From positions 1 through 9,429 of the forward strand of contig CAJLYN010000076.1 of NCBI GenBank assembly GCA_905210875.1: 9,429 bases of DNA, given 5' to 3'. Shown here one piece after another: positions 1 through 8,042 of the stretch (position 1 is its first letter; every line of letters begins with the position of its first letter). The stretch is from an uncultured Bacteroides sp. (GTDB lineage Bacteria > Bacteroidota > Bacteroidia > Bacteroidales > UBA11471). The notes under the pieces were generated by a model. It ran no database searches. It was not told the origin of the DNA and worked only from the letters and a program-made list of their open reading frames with translations. Made by a program: the position numbers and the translations under genes.

Positions 1-185
1 GATTTCAGAAACGAGGTCTGGCCGCCGGTGTCAAGAACGAAGGAATATGTCGTACCGTCGACAGCCATATCCAACACCAGTTTACCGGCGACAAGCCGGT
101 AAGGTACCGTCGAAACGACGGGCTGCGCCTGTGCCGCCAGGCAGCAGAGGCAGAGTATTAGCGAAGCGAACAGACGTCTAACCAT
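1..185 (-). CDS. Retropepsin-like aspartyl protease, N-terminal part (runs off left edge)
   Basis: Only the first 61 codons are in the window. They read as a signal peptide (basic MVRR, then a Leu/Cys/Ala-rich core ending near AQAQ, residues 1-21) followed by a mature N-terminus with the run FVLDTGGQTSF at residues 49-59. Asp52-Thr53-Gly54 in a hydrophobic beta-strand context is the catalytic motif of retropepsin-like aspartyl proteases (the Asp_protease_2 type common in Bacteroidota), which act as dimers or tandem domains on peptides outside the cytoplasm. The residue after DTG is Gly, where Ala or Ser is usual. The start is the ATG at 185-183, only 6 bp after the stop of the S8-like gene, which suggests translational coupling and makes it the last visible gene of the susC operon. 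Whether a second DTG-bearing half follows cannot be seen. Family assignment rests on the short motif, so moderate confidence. Confidence 0.72.
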   Translation of the reverse strand, partial: MVRRLFASLILCLCCLAAQAQPVVSTVPYRLVAGKLVLDMAVDGTTYSFVLDTGGQTSFLK

Positions 186-191
186 GACCGA

Positions 192-1883
192 TTATTTCTT
201 GGCTGTTTTCTCGGCTTCGACGACAGCTTGGTAGGCGTTGAGGATTCCGCCCGAGGCGCACAAGTCTTCAAAGAGAAAGAGGTCTTGTGTGGCGTTCTCG
301 TCGACACGGATACCCTTTTCAACCTCGGCACCCCGGCGCGAAGTTACGCTGCGGAGCAGAATGTCGCGTATCTGCGAGCCGGTGAGTTTGGGGAAATAGC
401 TCTTTATCAAGGCAGCGGTACCGGCTACCGAGGCCGCAGCCAGGAACTCGCCGCTACCGGTGCGGTAGCTGTCGCCCGTATAGGCCGAATAGATGTCGAT
501 GCCGGGAGCGAAGAGGTCGAGGCCCTCTACACCGTAATTGGCGTTCATCGAGGGATTGCCCGCCTTGTCCGAGGCAGCGACGGTGATAAGGTTGGTCAGC
601 GCTTTTCCGCCGTCCATGTTACGGTTAGGGAAGAAGGTTATCTCGGAGAGGTCGAGCGAAAGGTCATACACAGGAACGACAACCAATACCCCCTTCTCCT
701 CGGCATATCTCAACATCTCGGCCACCCACCGTTTCTGCTCCTCGGGGTAAAGAGTGTTCTGCCCGGGCAGGACGATGACGTCGGCCCCGTGGTCGATGGC
801 ATAGCGCATGGCCAGGGCCATGTCTTTGAGATAGGGGTCTCCGCCGTTGGCACATACGCGCAGGGTCATGATGCGGGCCTGGTCGGCGATGCCGTCGCCA
901 CCCAGTCCGTTGCCGCGCTTGCCGGCAATGATACCGGCCGCCAGTACGCCCGGAGCAGCGTCGGCCGTGAGCAACTGGTTGTTGCCGTAACGGTCATCGG
1001 AGAGGTCGAGTGGGTCGTCTCCTACAATCTCGCGGCGGTGGTCGTTGCTCTCGGGCTTGTTCAGCACCTCTTCATACATCTCCCGTCCGTTGGCGACGGT
1101 AGGTACCACAAAGGTGTTGTAGACGGTCTCCCACTGGTCGGTATTGTAGAGACTGAATGCATAGGCCATGAGCAGGAATGCAGCATCGGATAGGCTGTCT
1201 TGCGGCGCGTCCTTGTCGTAGCAGGTTTCAAAATCGCTCAGTGTGAAACTCTCTTTCTCGGGAAAGCGTTTGCGCATCTGGTCGTAGAAACGGTCGCCAT
1301 ATTCCTTGATGACGTAGGAGAACATATATCCGCCGTATGCACGGGCCAACTTCGACTCACCCAGCACCTGGTTGTAGTAATAGTAGAACTCGCTGTCGGG
1401 AGCTTCGACCTCGACTCTGCGTCCGTCGACGATTTTATAGAATTTTCCCTGATTATAGATATAGTCGGCATAGCGCTCTTTGAGCCGCATGAATTCCCGG
1501 TCGCCCTCGCTCATGGTATACTCCATGATGCGGCCGTCCTTGCCGCCGAGGAAGTTCCAGCCGTAAAGGTCGTCGACAAGACCGTTTCTGTCGTCGTCTT
1601 TCTGGTTGGCTTTCTCTTTCCGGTTTTTCCAGATGGCCTGTTTCAGGTCTTCGTGTTCAATGTCCATACCACCGCCAATAAGTGCAACGACGGGGTGTTT
1701 CTTGACTTTACGGCCTTTCAGGTAATCGTAGGCCTTGTTGACGGCGGCACCGTACACGTGGTCTTCTTCGACCGAACAGTTGTACCAGTCGAGCTCACTT
1801 TGGCTCGATGTTGCGGCCTCTTCCTGAGCCTGCACATGAAGGCCGGCCAAGGCAAAGAGGACAATCCATATCGTTTTTTTCAT
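192..1883 (-). CDS. Subtilisin-like (S8 family) protein, all catalytic residues lost: predicted pseudoprotease
   Basis: 563 aa with signal peptide (residues 1-20, ending HVQAQ), so exported. The S8 fold is clear from conserved blocks: VVALIGGGMDIEHEDL (65-80), IWKNRKE...DDDRNGLVDDLYGWNFLGG (84-114), YGNNQLL (299-305), GIIAGKRGNGLGGDGIADQA (317-336), LRYAEEKGVLVV (391-402), LITVAASD (432-439), LFAPGIDIYS (457-466) and VAGTAALIKSYFP (486-498). Active members of this Bacteroidota group read D-[ST]-G, HGTHVAG, AAGN and GTSMAxP at these places. Here the aligned residues are Gly70 for catalytic Asp, Pro311 for His (PGVLAAG), Asp407 for the oxyanion Asn (PVYD), and Phe480 for Ser (GEFLAAA). I checked codons 70, 311, 407 and 480 in the DNA; the frame is uninterrupted, so no frameshift explains the change. 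Length and the insert between the Asp and His blocks fit the family. Probable role: non-catalytic binding or chaperone-like partner of the adjacent SusCD system. Starts 34 bp after the preceding lipoprotein gene and ends 6 bp before the aspartyl protease gene. Confidence 0.88.
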   Translation of the reverse strand: MKKTIWIVLFALAGLHVQAQEEAATSSQSELDWYNCSVEEDHVYGAAVNKAYDYLKGRKVKKHPVVALIGGGMDIEHEDLKQAIWKNRKEKANQKDDDRNGLVDDLYGWNFLGGKDGRIMEYTMSEGDREFMRLKERYADYIYNQGKFYKIVDGRRVEVEAPDSEFYYYYNQVLGESKLARAYGGYMFSYVIKEYGDRFYDQMRKRFPEKESFTLSDFETCYDKDAPQDSLSDAAFLLMAYAFSLYNTDQWETVYNTFVVPTVANGREMYEEVLNKPESNDHRREIVGDDPLDLSDDRYGNNQLLTADAAPGVLAAGIIAGKRGNGLGGDGIADQARIMTLRVCANGGDPYLKDMALAMRYAIDHGADVIVLPGQNTLYPEEQKRWVAEMLRYAEEKGVLVVVPVYDLSLDLSEITFFPNRNMDGGKALTNLITVAASDKAGNPSMNANYGVEGLDLFAPGIDIYSAYTGDSYRTGSGEFLAAASVAGTAALIKSYFPKLTGSQIRDILLRSVTSRRGAEVEKGIRVDENATQDLFLFEDLCASGGILNAYQAVVEAEKTAKK

Positions 1884-1917
1884 ATTTCGGTTTAATATAT
1901 GGTTTCAAGTAGTGAGT

Positions 1918-2865
1918 TTATTCCAAAACTTCGGGTCCTTGGGCTATGGCTTTGAGGTCGATGTGGTAGGTCTCGGACATCAGACGGTTTACAAAGTCAT
2001 ACTTCTGCCGTATGAGCGGATATTTGTCGGCCGGATAATGCTGGTCAAACTCCTCCTGCGTATAGCGCATGGATATGTTGACATAGTCGAGAAACGCCTC
2101 TTCGCGGGTGGGTATCTCGTAGATATATATCGTCTGGTCGAACATGAGTCCGAAGATTCTGTCGACAAACCCCCGATTGAGGTAGTAGTTGGGGTCGCTC
2201 TCTTTGCCGATGCCGGTTACCAGACCGGTTTTGAAGTCAAACCCGTCGTAAAATTCGTCGGGAATCACGACAGTGCCGGCCTCCACGGCTTTGGCAAAAA
2301 TCTTCTGCATAATCATGCCGCGGCGCTGGTGGTAGGTCTTGGCGTTGACCGGTTTGAGTATCTGCTCGCCACTGGTAGGGTCGGGCTCGCCGTCGAGGCA
2401 TACCAGCCAGAAGTCAAGCCCGTCGAAGTAGTTGTTCTGGGGCACTTTGAAGGTAATTGTGCCGAACGTATTGGGAATATAGAAGTCATACACCAAATAG
2501 TAGTAGATGGGCAGTACCTTCTTGGTAATCTCGGGCGTGAGGTAGGCAAAGACATGATTTTTCATGAAGTCGACATACCACCGGGCCTGCTCGTCGGTAA
2601 GGTCGCTTCCGGTATAGGAGCCACCGCCACCGGTCCAGCTGCGGTTAAAGTCGTCGGAGCTGAAATCCTTGTATATAAGGTAGATGCCAAACTTCTTCTG
2701 AATGTCGATGATGTCTTGGTCCCACGGCTGATTTCCCTGCGGAAATTCAAACCGCGTGGGCATACCTTCGTTCGAGGGAATTATCGCCTCTTCCTTGTGG
2801 CAGGCGGTGAGGGCAATGAGCACCGAGAGAAAGAGACCTGATAGATATTTCATTTTCATATTCAT
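1918..2865 (-). CDS. SusCD-associated lipoprotein, Peptidase_Mx1-like (zinc metallohydrolase-like) without HExxH
   Basis: 315 aa. The lipobox is LTAC with Cys22, and the next residues HKEE fit the K-(D/E)2 lipoprotein export signal described in Capnocytophaga, suggesting surface exposure. It resembles the substrate import-associated zinc metallohydrolase lipoproteins that commonly sit beside SusC/SusD: an N-terminal stretch WDQDIIDIQKKFGIYLIYK (48-66), and a C-terminal stretch IRQKYDFVNRLMSETYHIDL (285-304) matching the typical end of that family. The central zinc motif HHExxH, expected after the KTY at 176-178, is missing: the protein reads HQRRGMIMQKIF (179-190), and no HExxH occurs elsewhere. 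It is therefore probably a non-enzymatic relative that binds substrate or caps the transporter. Starts 11 bp after susD. Met1, Met3 and Met5 are all possible starts; the first is used. Family assignment is by recalled pattern and is less secure than for its neighbours; the alternative is an unrelated SusE-like accessory lipoprotein. Confidence 0.68.
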   Translation of the reverse strand: MNMKMKYLSGLFLSVLIALTACHKEEAIIPSNEGMPTRFEFPQGNQPWDQDIIDIQKKFGIYLIYKDFSSDDFNRSWTGGGGSYTGSDLTDEQARWYVDFMKNHVFAYLTPEITKKVLPIYYYLVYDFYIPNTFGTITFKVPQNNYFDGLDFWLVCLDGEPDPTSGEQILKPVNAKTYHQRRGMIMQKIFAKAVEAGTVVIPDEFYDGFDFKTGLVTGIGKESDPNYYLNRGFVDRIFGLMFDQTIYIYEIPTREEAFLDYVNISMRYTQEEFDQHYPADKYPLIRQKYDFVNRLMSETYHIDLKAIAQGPEVLE

Positions 2866-2876
2866 GGGAAAATATT

Positions 2877-4376
2877 TTATCGTTCGGGTGCCAGTTGGTT
2901 TTGTTCGAGATAAGGATTCTTTTCCAGAATCGAGGGAGCCAGCGGCATGGCATAAGAGAGGTCGTTCTGTTGGAGCGTGTAGCGTTTGGTAACAACACCC
3001 TGTTTCTTCCAGTCGCGCGAGAAAGAAGGCATTCCGTAGCGCCGCAGGTCGAACCAGCGATGCCCCTCAAAACAGAGTTCGAGACGCCGTTCGAGGCGTA
3101 TGCGTTCGAGCAGGGCATCACCCGTGAGCGTCGGGTCGATGGGTGTATAGTTCTCTTCGTTGAAACGCTTCTGCCGCAACTCCTCTATCAGGGTGCGGGC
3201 GAGAGCCTCCTGTTTGTTCATCACCGCCGCTTCGGCCGCATTGAGGTAGGCCTCGGCCAAGCGGAAAGCTTGTCCGAAGGAGTTGGAGTTACCCGGCTCA
3301 TGGTTGGCCTCAATCTGGTATTTACCAAGCGGCAGATAGATGGCATCGTTGCGGTACTCGGTTACAATATAATGTTTCTTGCGCAAGTCGCCAGGGGTGA
3401 AGGCATCAAGCAAATCGGGCGAAGCGTTGAAAAACTTCTGCGTGGAGTTGTCGCTGAGGGTTACATACAGGTTCAGGTAATAAGAGATGTCGGCAATGCT
3501 GCCGTAGACCCAGATGCAGTCGGGGCTGTCCATCTTGATGAAGTTGTAGTAGGGCTGGGCGGTCGACGAGGCCGGCAGGGTGCGCAGGTCGGTGAGAGAG
3601 AAGCCCCATTCATCGATAACCTTCTGGGCGTAACGTTGGGCCTCGGTCCAGTTCTCGGTGTAGAGATATACACGAGATTTGAGCAGCTGCACCATGGGCA
3701 GACTGGTCTTGCCGTCGGGCTGGTACTGTTTCTCGCGGGGAAGAGTCAGATACAAATCCTCGGCGTTGTCGAGGTCCTGGAATATCTGTTGGTAAACCTC
3801 ATCGACCGTATTACGTTTGAGAAATTTATTTTCGAGGGCACTGGTCAACTTCAAGGGTACGCCGAGCGATGTCTTGTCGTAATTGTAAGGCATGCCGTAG
3901 GTGTTTACCAGCAGGAAATAGTAGAAAGCCCGCAGGGCATAGGCCTGAGCCTTAACGTAGGCTTTCTCCTCGTCTGTACCTGTTACACCGTCGATATAGT
4001 CGAGGGCGGCATTGGCACCCAAAATAAATTCATAGGTACTTTCCCAGATGTTGATAGGCATCATGCCCAACCCCTCCATGGTGATAAACATAGAAGGCTG
4101 CCAGCCGAAGAGGGCTTCGTATCCGCTCTCGAAACTGATGGAGTTGTCGTCGAGCGTACCCTCGGTATCGGCGCAGCAGATGTCGTCGTTGAAGATTTCG
4201 AGATAGGCGCTGATACTGGTCGATCCCGATGGTTTGGGATAGGCTTCGCCCAACAACATTTCGTTGAGAGCATTTGCCTCTTTGGGAACGAACTCGCTTT
4301 GCGATTTAGGTTCGAGAAAATCGCCGCACGACAGTGCGGTAAAAGCAAGAATGGCGGTGAGAATATATTTGGTCAT
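2877..4376 (-). CDS. SusD/RagB-family nutrient-binding outer-membrane lipoprotein
   Basis: 499 aa, normal length for the family. The signal peptide ends in a lipobox (ALSC, Cys17), followed by GDFLEPKS, the usual start of a mature SusD. The N-terminal SusD-like domain carries the TPR-like helix with KAQAYALRAFYYFLLVNTYG (142-161) and GVPL (172-175). The C-terminal RagB/SusD domain has FRLAEAYLNAAEA (371-383) and RIRLERRLELCFEGHRWFDL (425-444), both hallmark segments. SusD proteins form the surface lid over the SusC barrel and capture the substrate for TonB-powered import. It begins 27 bp after susC, the standard susCD order. Substrate cannot be read from the sequence. No glycoside hydrolase or polysaccharide lyase is visible nearby, and three protease-like genes follow, so a peptide or protein substrate (as for RagAB of Porphyromonas) is inferred rather than a glycan. 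Confidence 0.96.
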   Translation of the reverse strand: MTKYILTAILAFTALSCGDFLEPKSQSEFVPKEANALNEMLLGEAYPKPSGSTSISAYLEIFNDDICCADTEGTLDDNSISFESGYEALFGWQPSMFITMEGLGMMPINIWESTYEFILGANAALDYIDGVTGTDEEKAYVKAQAYALRAFYYFLLVNTYGMPYNYDKTSLGVPLKLTSALENKFLKRNTVDEVYQQIFQDLDNAEDLYLTLPREKQYQPDGKTSLPMVQLLKSRVYLYTENWTEAQRYAQKVIDEWGFSLTDLRTLPASSTAQPYYNFIKMDSPDCIWVYGSIADISYYLNLYVTLSDNSTQKFFNASPDLLDAFTPGDLRKKHYIVTEYRNDAIYLPLGKYQIEANHEPGNSNSFGQAFRLAEAYLNAAEAAVMNKQEALARTLIEELRQKRFNEENYTPIDPTLTGDALLERIRLERRLELCFEGHRWFDLRRYGMPSFSRDWKKQGVVTKRYTLQQNDLSYAMPLAPSILEKNPYLEQNQLAPER

Positions 4377-4403
4377 GAGATGGTTGTTTGTTGTGAGGTT
4401 ATG

Positions 4404-7400
4404 TTAAAATCCGACGTTGATACCCAGAGAGAAGGTCCGGGGCATGACACTGTTCTGCACTTCGGGGTCAAATCCGTTAAACCGTTTGCTGGCAATAACA
4501 AATATGTTATTGACATTGGCGCTAAGCAACAAGTTGCTAACTCCGATTTTTTCAAGTTTCCCAGGCTTGATATTCCACGAAAGGCCTATCTGCTGACAAC
4601 GCAGGAAAGAGGCATTCACCACCATGGCGTCGGACTCTTCCCACACATAGATGGGATATTCCGTTTCGCCATTTGGCAGGCTTATATATACCTGATGTTG
4701 TCCCGGTAAGGAGGGTATGATGGTATGCAGTTCATCACCCGGCTTTTTCCAGCGATTGAGCAGGTCGCGGTTTACGTTGACGTCGGGATCGGGCATGAAG
4801 TAGCGGTTGCCAAACTGTTCATACGGCGAGAGCAGACGTTTCTTTCCACCCAACAATACCGAGAAACTGGTACTGAGGGTAAACGACTTGTAACGTATGC
4901 TCAGGTTGAGACCGCCGGTAAAGAACGGATCGCGCTGACCCGAATACACGAGATAGGTCGTGGGGTCGAGCGTGCGGCTGCGCATCTCTTCGGGCACATC
5001 GAGCAGGTTAAAAAGCGGCTGTCCCGTCTGCCCGTCGAGCCCGGCAAACGAGTACGACCAGAAGCCACCGATGGGGTAACCCTCTCTGACGATGACATCG
5101 GTGCGACCGTTCAAGTAGTCGGCCGTTACGGCTTCATAGTCCGATTTACCGGCTCGGTTCCAGTTTTTTGAGGCATTCACGCTGATACTCAGAGCAAAAT
5201 CTCGGGTCTGTACCGGTGTAAGGCTGACGGTGTATTCCACACCCTGGTTGGTAATGATGCCGCCGTTCATGTTCATCTCGGAGATGCCGTATTCATAGGG
5301 TAACGACTGTGCTACGATGGCATTGGAGCGGCGGGAATAGTATTCGAGATTCATGTTTACCATGTGGAAGAGTTCCAAGTCGACGCCTACGTTCCAGCTT
5401 GTGGTACGTTCCCAACTGAGGTTGGGGTTGGGTATCTGCGAGATGGTCGACTGGTATTGGTTATAAAGGTTGGCGATGGTACCTTGGGTGAGAATCAGGT
5501 CGGGGCTGAGCCGGGTAATGGCGTTGCCCTGTATGCCGTAGGTTCCGCGGAAGTTGAGTATGGTAAGCCAAGGCATATAGTCTTTGATGAAGAACTCTTC
5601 CGAGGCCCGCCATGAGAAACCGAACGAGTAGGTGGGGTCGATGCGTCGGTTGGCATCCTGGCCAAAGCGGTTCGACGCATCGTTACGGATATTGGCATTG
5701 ATTACGTAACGGTCGAGGAACGAGTAGGCAAAGGTGGCAAATACCGAGAAGAAGTTGTTGGTCTGGTTTGTCTTTCGCCATTGACCCTCGTAGATACGTT
5801 GAAGAATACCCCAAGCCTTGTCTACACCGCCGCTTATGGGTACCAAATCGCTGAGGGGGGTGGGTTGTACCAGTTTTTCACCTCGGTCGGGCACATAGCC
5901 ATAGACGGTGTTGGAGATGGCGTTGTTGGTGGCCGAACGCACTTCCACACCGATGAGTGCATTCAAACGGCCTGCACGGCCGAACGATTTCGATATTTGC
6001 AGTTTGTTCTGTATGTTGTAGGAAGCCTGGTTGGCGTTGTTGGTAAACAGTTCACCGCCGAACGGTAGCATGGCGGCTTTAAATTCGGGGCTGTTGGGCA
6101 GCACCGAGTTGAAGTCGTAACCGCGATAGTCTTCGGCGATACCGAAGGTACGTTCGGTGCGGTACGACTGGTTGTCGCTGTTGGTGTTGCTGTATCCCCC
6201 GGTAAACTGGTAGGTAAGCCAGTCGAGAATGCGCCATTTCAGGTCAAGTGAGGCCGAGAGGTCGACCGACTTTGATGAGGAGCCGCTGTTGTCTCGTTCG
6301 TTCATGAAGTTGTACCCCAGCGAGGTAACGGTGTTGTTCAGGGAGTAGGTGGCTTTCTTTTGGTAGTAGACGGGATTACCGGCCGTGTCATATGCAGGTA
6401 TGGTGCGGTTGGCGGTTGTGGCATATTGCACTGGATTGACGTTCTGTCCGAATCCGGTTGTTTCGCTCACACTACCGCTTATCGAAGCATTGATGCTTAA
6501 CTTATCGTTGGGCGTGAAGTCAATGTTGATGCGGCCTGTCATGCGTTCGCTGTCGTTACCGATTTCCTGGCCCGACGACTTGGCATAGCTTACCGATGTG
6601 TTGTAGAATATCTTGTTGGTACCGCCGCGCACGCTCAGGTTGTGATTGTGGCTGAATGCGTTGCGGGTGAGCAGGTCGAACCAGTCGGTATTCTGAGTTT
6701 CCAACACGGCCCTTTGGCGCAGGAATTCTTCTTGCGAAATGTCGTTTTCGAGGTACATGCGCATGAGTCCCTCATAGGTGTAGGGTTGCTTGATGGGCAC
6801 CGAGGCGTAGGCGGTACCCCAGTTGAAAGCCTCTTCGGAGAACTGTATGCGCTCTTGCGAGTTCATGTAGTTGAGGTCGTCGTAGTGAGGGCGGTTGGTT
6901 ATCGAGAAGTTGGCCGAGTAGTTGATGGTGAGTCTGTCCATCTTTCCTTTCTTGGTGGTGATTTCGATAACACCGTTCGATGCTTTCGAACCATAAATAG
7001 CCGTAGCCGAGGCATCTTTCAACACGGTGATGGTCTCGATATCCTGAGGGTTCAACCACGAAATCTGGTTGCCGATGATGTTTTTCAGGTCGTCGGTCAT
7101 GAGCGAGGCCGATTCCAGTTCGAGCGGGTCTTCCTGAATGATACCGTCGACCACCCACAGCGGGTCCTGGTTACCCATGAGAGTCGAAGTACCACGTATC
7201 TGTATCTGGGGAGAGGTACCTACGCGGGTGCTGGTGTTGGTTACGACCATACCGGCCACCCGGCCCTGCAACATCTGGTCGATGCTGGTGTATGCCGGCA
7301 TGAGAATGTCGTCGACTTTCAACGTGGTATAAGAGCCTACAAGGTCTTTCCGTTTGATATTCTGGTAACCGGTTACCACCACCTCTTCCATCGAATTGGT

Positions 7401-7973
7401 GGTGGCAACAAGAGTGACGTCGATGCGGGTGTTACCCGTATAGGTCTTTTCCTGCGGCTCCATGCCGATAAACGAGAAGAGCAGTTTTACTCCCTTTTCA
7501 TCGGGAATCAATATGGAGTAACGCCCGTCCATACCGCTAATGGCACCACCTGATTTGTTTCCTTTCAACTGTACGGTTGTGCCCGGCAGTACCTCCCCGG
7601 TCTCGTCTTTGACAATACCGGTAACATATACGTTGCGGGTAGAGCTCCTCTTTTTAATAAGGTAGGTGTTGCCCTCTTTCTCGTAGTAAAGATCGGTGCC
7701 GTTGAGACATAGGTCAAGTATCTCCGATACGGTCTTGTTCTTGACAGAGATGTTCAAGTGGTTTATCTCTCCTATCTCATTGCTCTCGTAAGAGATGATG
7801 CAGTCGGTCTTTTGCTGGATATACCAAGCGACGGCGTCGAAGGTGGCGTCTTTTACATCAATGGAAAGCCTGGCTTCCTGGGCACTGACCCGCAAGGGGG
7901 CAAGCAGAAAGAGAAGCAGGGCAATCAGACATCCGGTGTGGAGCGATGTCGGTCGTAATCCTGTTTTCATCAT
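4404..7973 (-). CDS. SusC/RagA-family TonB-dependent outer-membrane transporter with N-terminal STN domain
   Basis: 1189 aa. In order: signal peptide (about 1-31, ending VSAQ), STN secretin/TonB N-terminal domain (about 35-108, from RLSIDVKDATFDAVAWYI), carboxypeptidase D regulatory-like beta domain (about 114-190, TGIVKDETGEVLPGTTV), TonB box MEEVVVTGY (195-203), plug domain (about 205-345, with LQGRVAGMVV, QIQIRGTS, PLWVVDG, VLKDASATAIYGSKASNGVI), then a 22-strand type barrel ending in a C-terminal Phe (INVGF), the usual signal for barrel assembly. It moves substrate captured by SusD across the outer membrane, driven by TonB-ExbBD. An STN domain normally means signalling to a FecR-type anti-sigma factor that controls an ECF sigma factor, but no such genes are in the window. 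First gene of the operon. The start is the first of two consecutive ATG codons; Met2 is equally plausible. Confidence 0.98.
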   Translation of the reverse strand: MMKTGLRPTSLHTGCLIALLLFLLAPLRVSAQEARLSIDVKDATFDAVAWYIQQKTDCIISYESNEIGEINHLNISVKNKTVSEILDLCLNGTDLYYEKEGNTYLIKKRSSTRNVYVTGIVKDETGEVLPGTTVQLKGNKSGGAISGMDGRYSILIPDEKGVKLLFSFIGMEPQEKTYTGNTRIDVTLVATTNSMEEVVVTGYQNIKRKDLVGSYTTLKVDDILMPAYTSIDQMLQGRVAGMVVTNTSTRVGTSPQIQIRGTSTLMGNQDPLWVVDGIIQEDPLELESASLMTDDLKNIIGNQISWLNPQDIETITVLKDASATAIYGSKASNGVIEITTKKGKMDRLTINYSANFSITNRPHYDDLNYMNSQERIQFSEEAFNWGTAYASVPIKQPYTYEGLMRMYLENDISQEEFLRQRAVLETQNTDWFDLLTRNAFSHNHNLSVRGGTNKIFYNTSVSYAKSSGQEIGNDSERMTGRINIDFTPNDKLSINASISGSVSETTGFGQNVNPVQYATTANRTIPAYDTAGNPVYYQKKATYSLNNTVTSLGYNFMNERDNSGSSSKSVDLSASLDLKWRILDWLTYQFTGGYSNTNSDNQSYRTERTFGIAEDYRGYDFNSVLPNSPEFKAAMLPFGGELFTNNANQASYNIQNKLQISKSFGRAGRLNALIGVEVRSATNNAISNTVYGYVPDRGEKLVQPTPLSDLVPISGGVDKAWGILQRIYEGQWRKTNQTNNFFSVFATFAYSFLDRYVINANIRNDASNRFGQDANRRIDPTYSFGFSWRASEEFFIKDYMPWLTILNFRGTYGIQGNAITRLSPDLILTQGTIANLYNQYQSTISQIPNPNLSWERTTSWNVGVDLELFHMVNMNLEYYSRRSNAIVAQSLPYEYGISEMNMNGGIITNQGVEYTVSLTPVQTRDFALSISVNASKNWNRAGKSDYEAVTADYLNGRTDVIVREGYPIGGFWSYSFAGLDGQTGQPLFNLLDVPEEMRSRTLDPTTYLVYSGQRDPFFTGGLNLSIRYKSFTLSTSFSVLLGGKKRLLSPYEQFGNRYFMPDPDVNVNRDLLNRWKKPGDELHTIIPSLPGQHQVYISLPNGETEYPIYVWEESDAMVVNASFLRCQQIGLSWNIKPGKLEKIGVSNLLLSANVNNIFVIASKRFNGFDPEVQNSVMPRTFSLGINVGF

Positions 7974-8042
7974 AGTTGTCTGGGCTTTGGTTTCTTCTAT
8001 TTGCGCAGAAATTTTCTTGGAAGATTATCCCGCAAGTTGGTT

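Noticed and set aside
228..1193. 321-codon plus-strand open frame opposite the S8-like gene, and a similar one at 1912-2841
   Set aside because: Both are antisense to genes with clear family blocks and signal peptides; the translations show no recognisable protein pattern.
192..1883. S8-like gene as a decaying pseudogene
   Set aside because: The frame is intact over 563 codons, the signal peptide and non-catalytic conserved blocks are kept, and gene spacing is tight, which fits a functional non-enzyme better than decay.
2895..4709. 604-codon plus-strand open frame opposite susD and the end of susC
   Set aside because: It lies antisense to two strongly recognised genes, has no signal or domain pattern, and its length is explained by the codon bias of the opposite strand.
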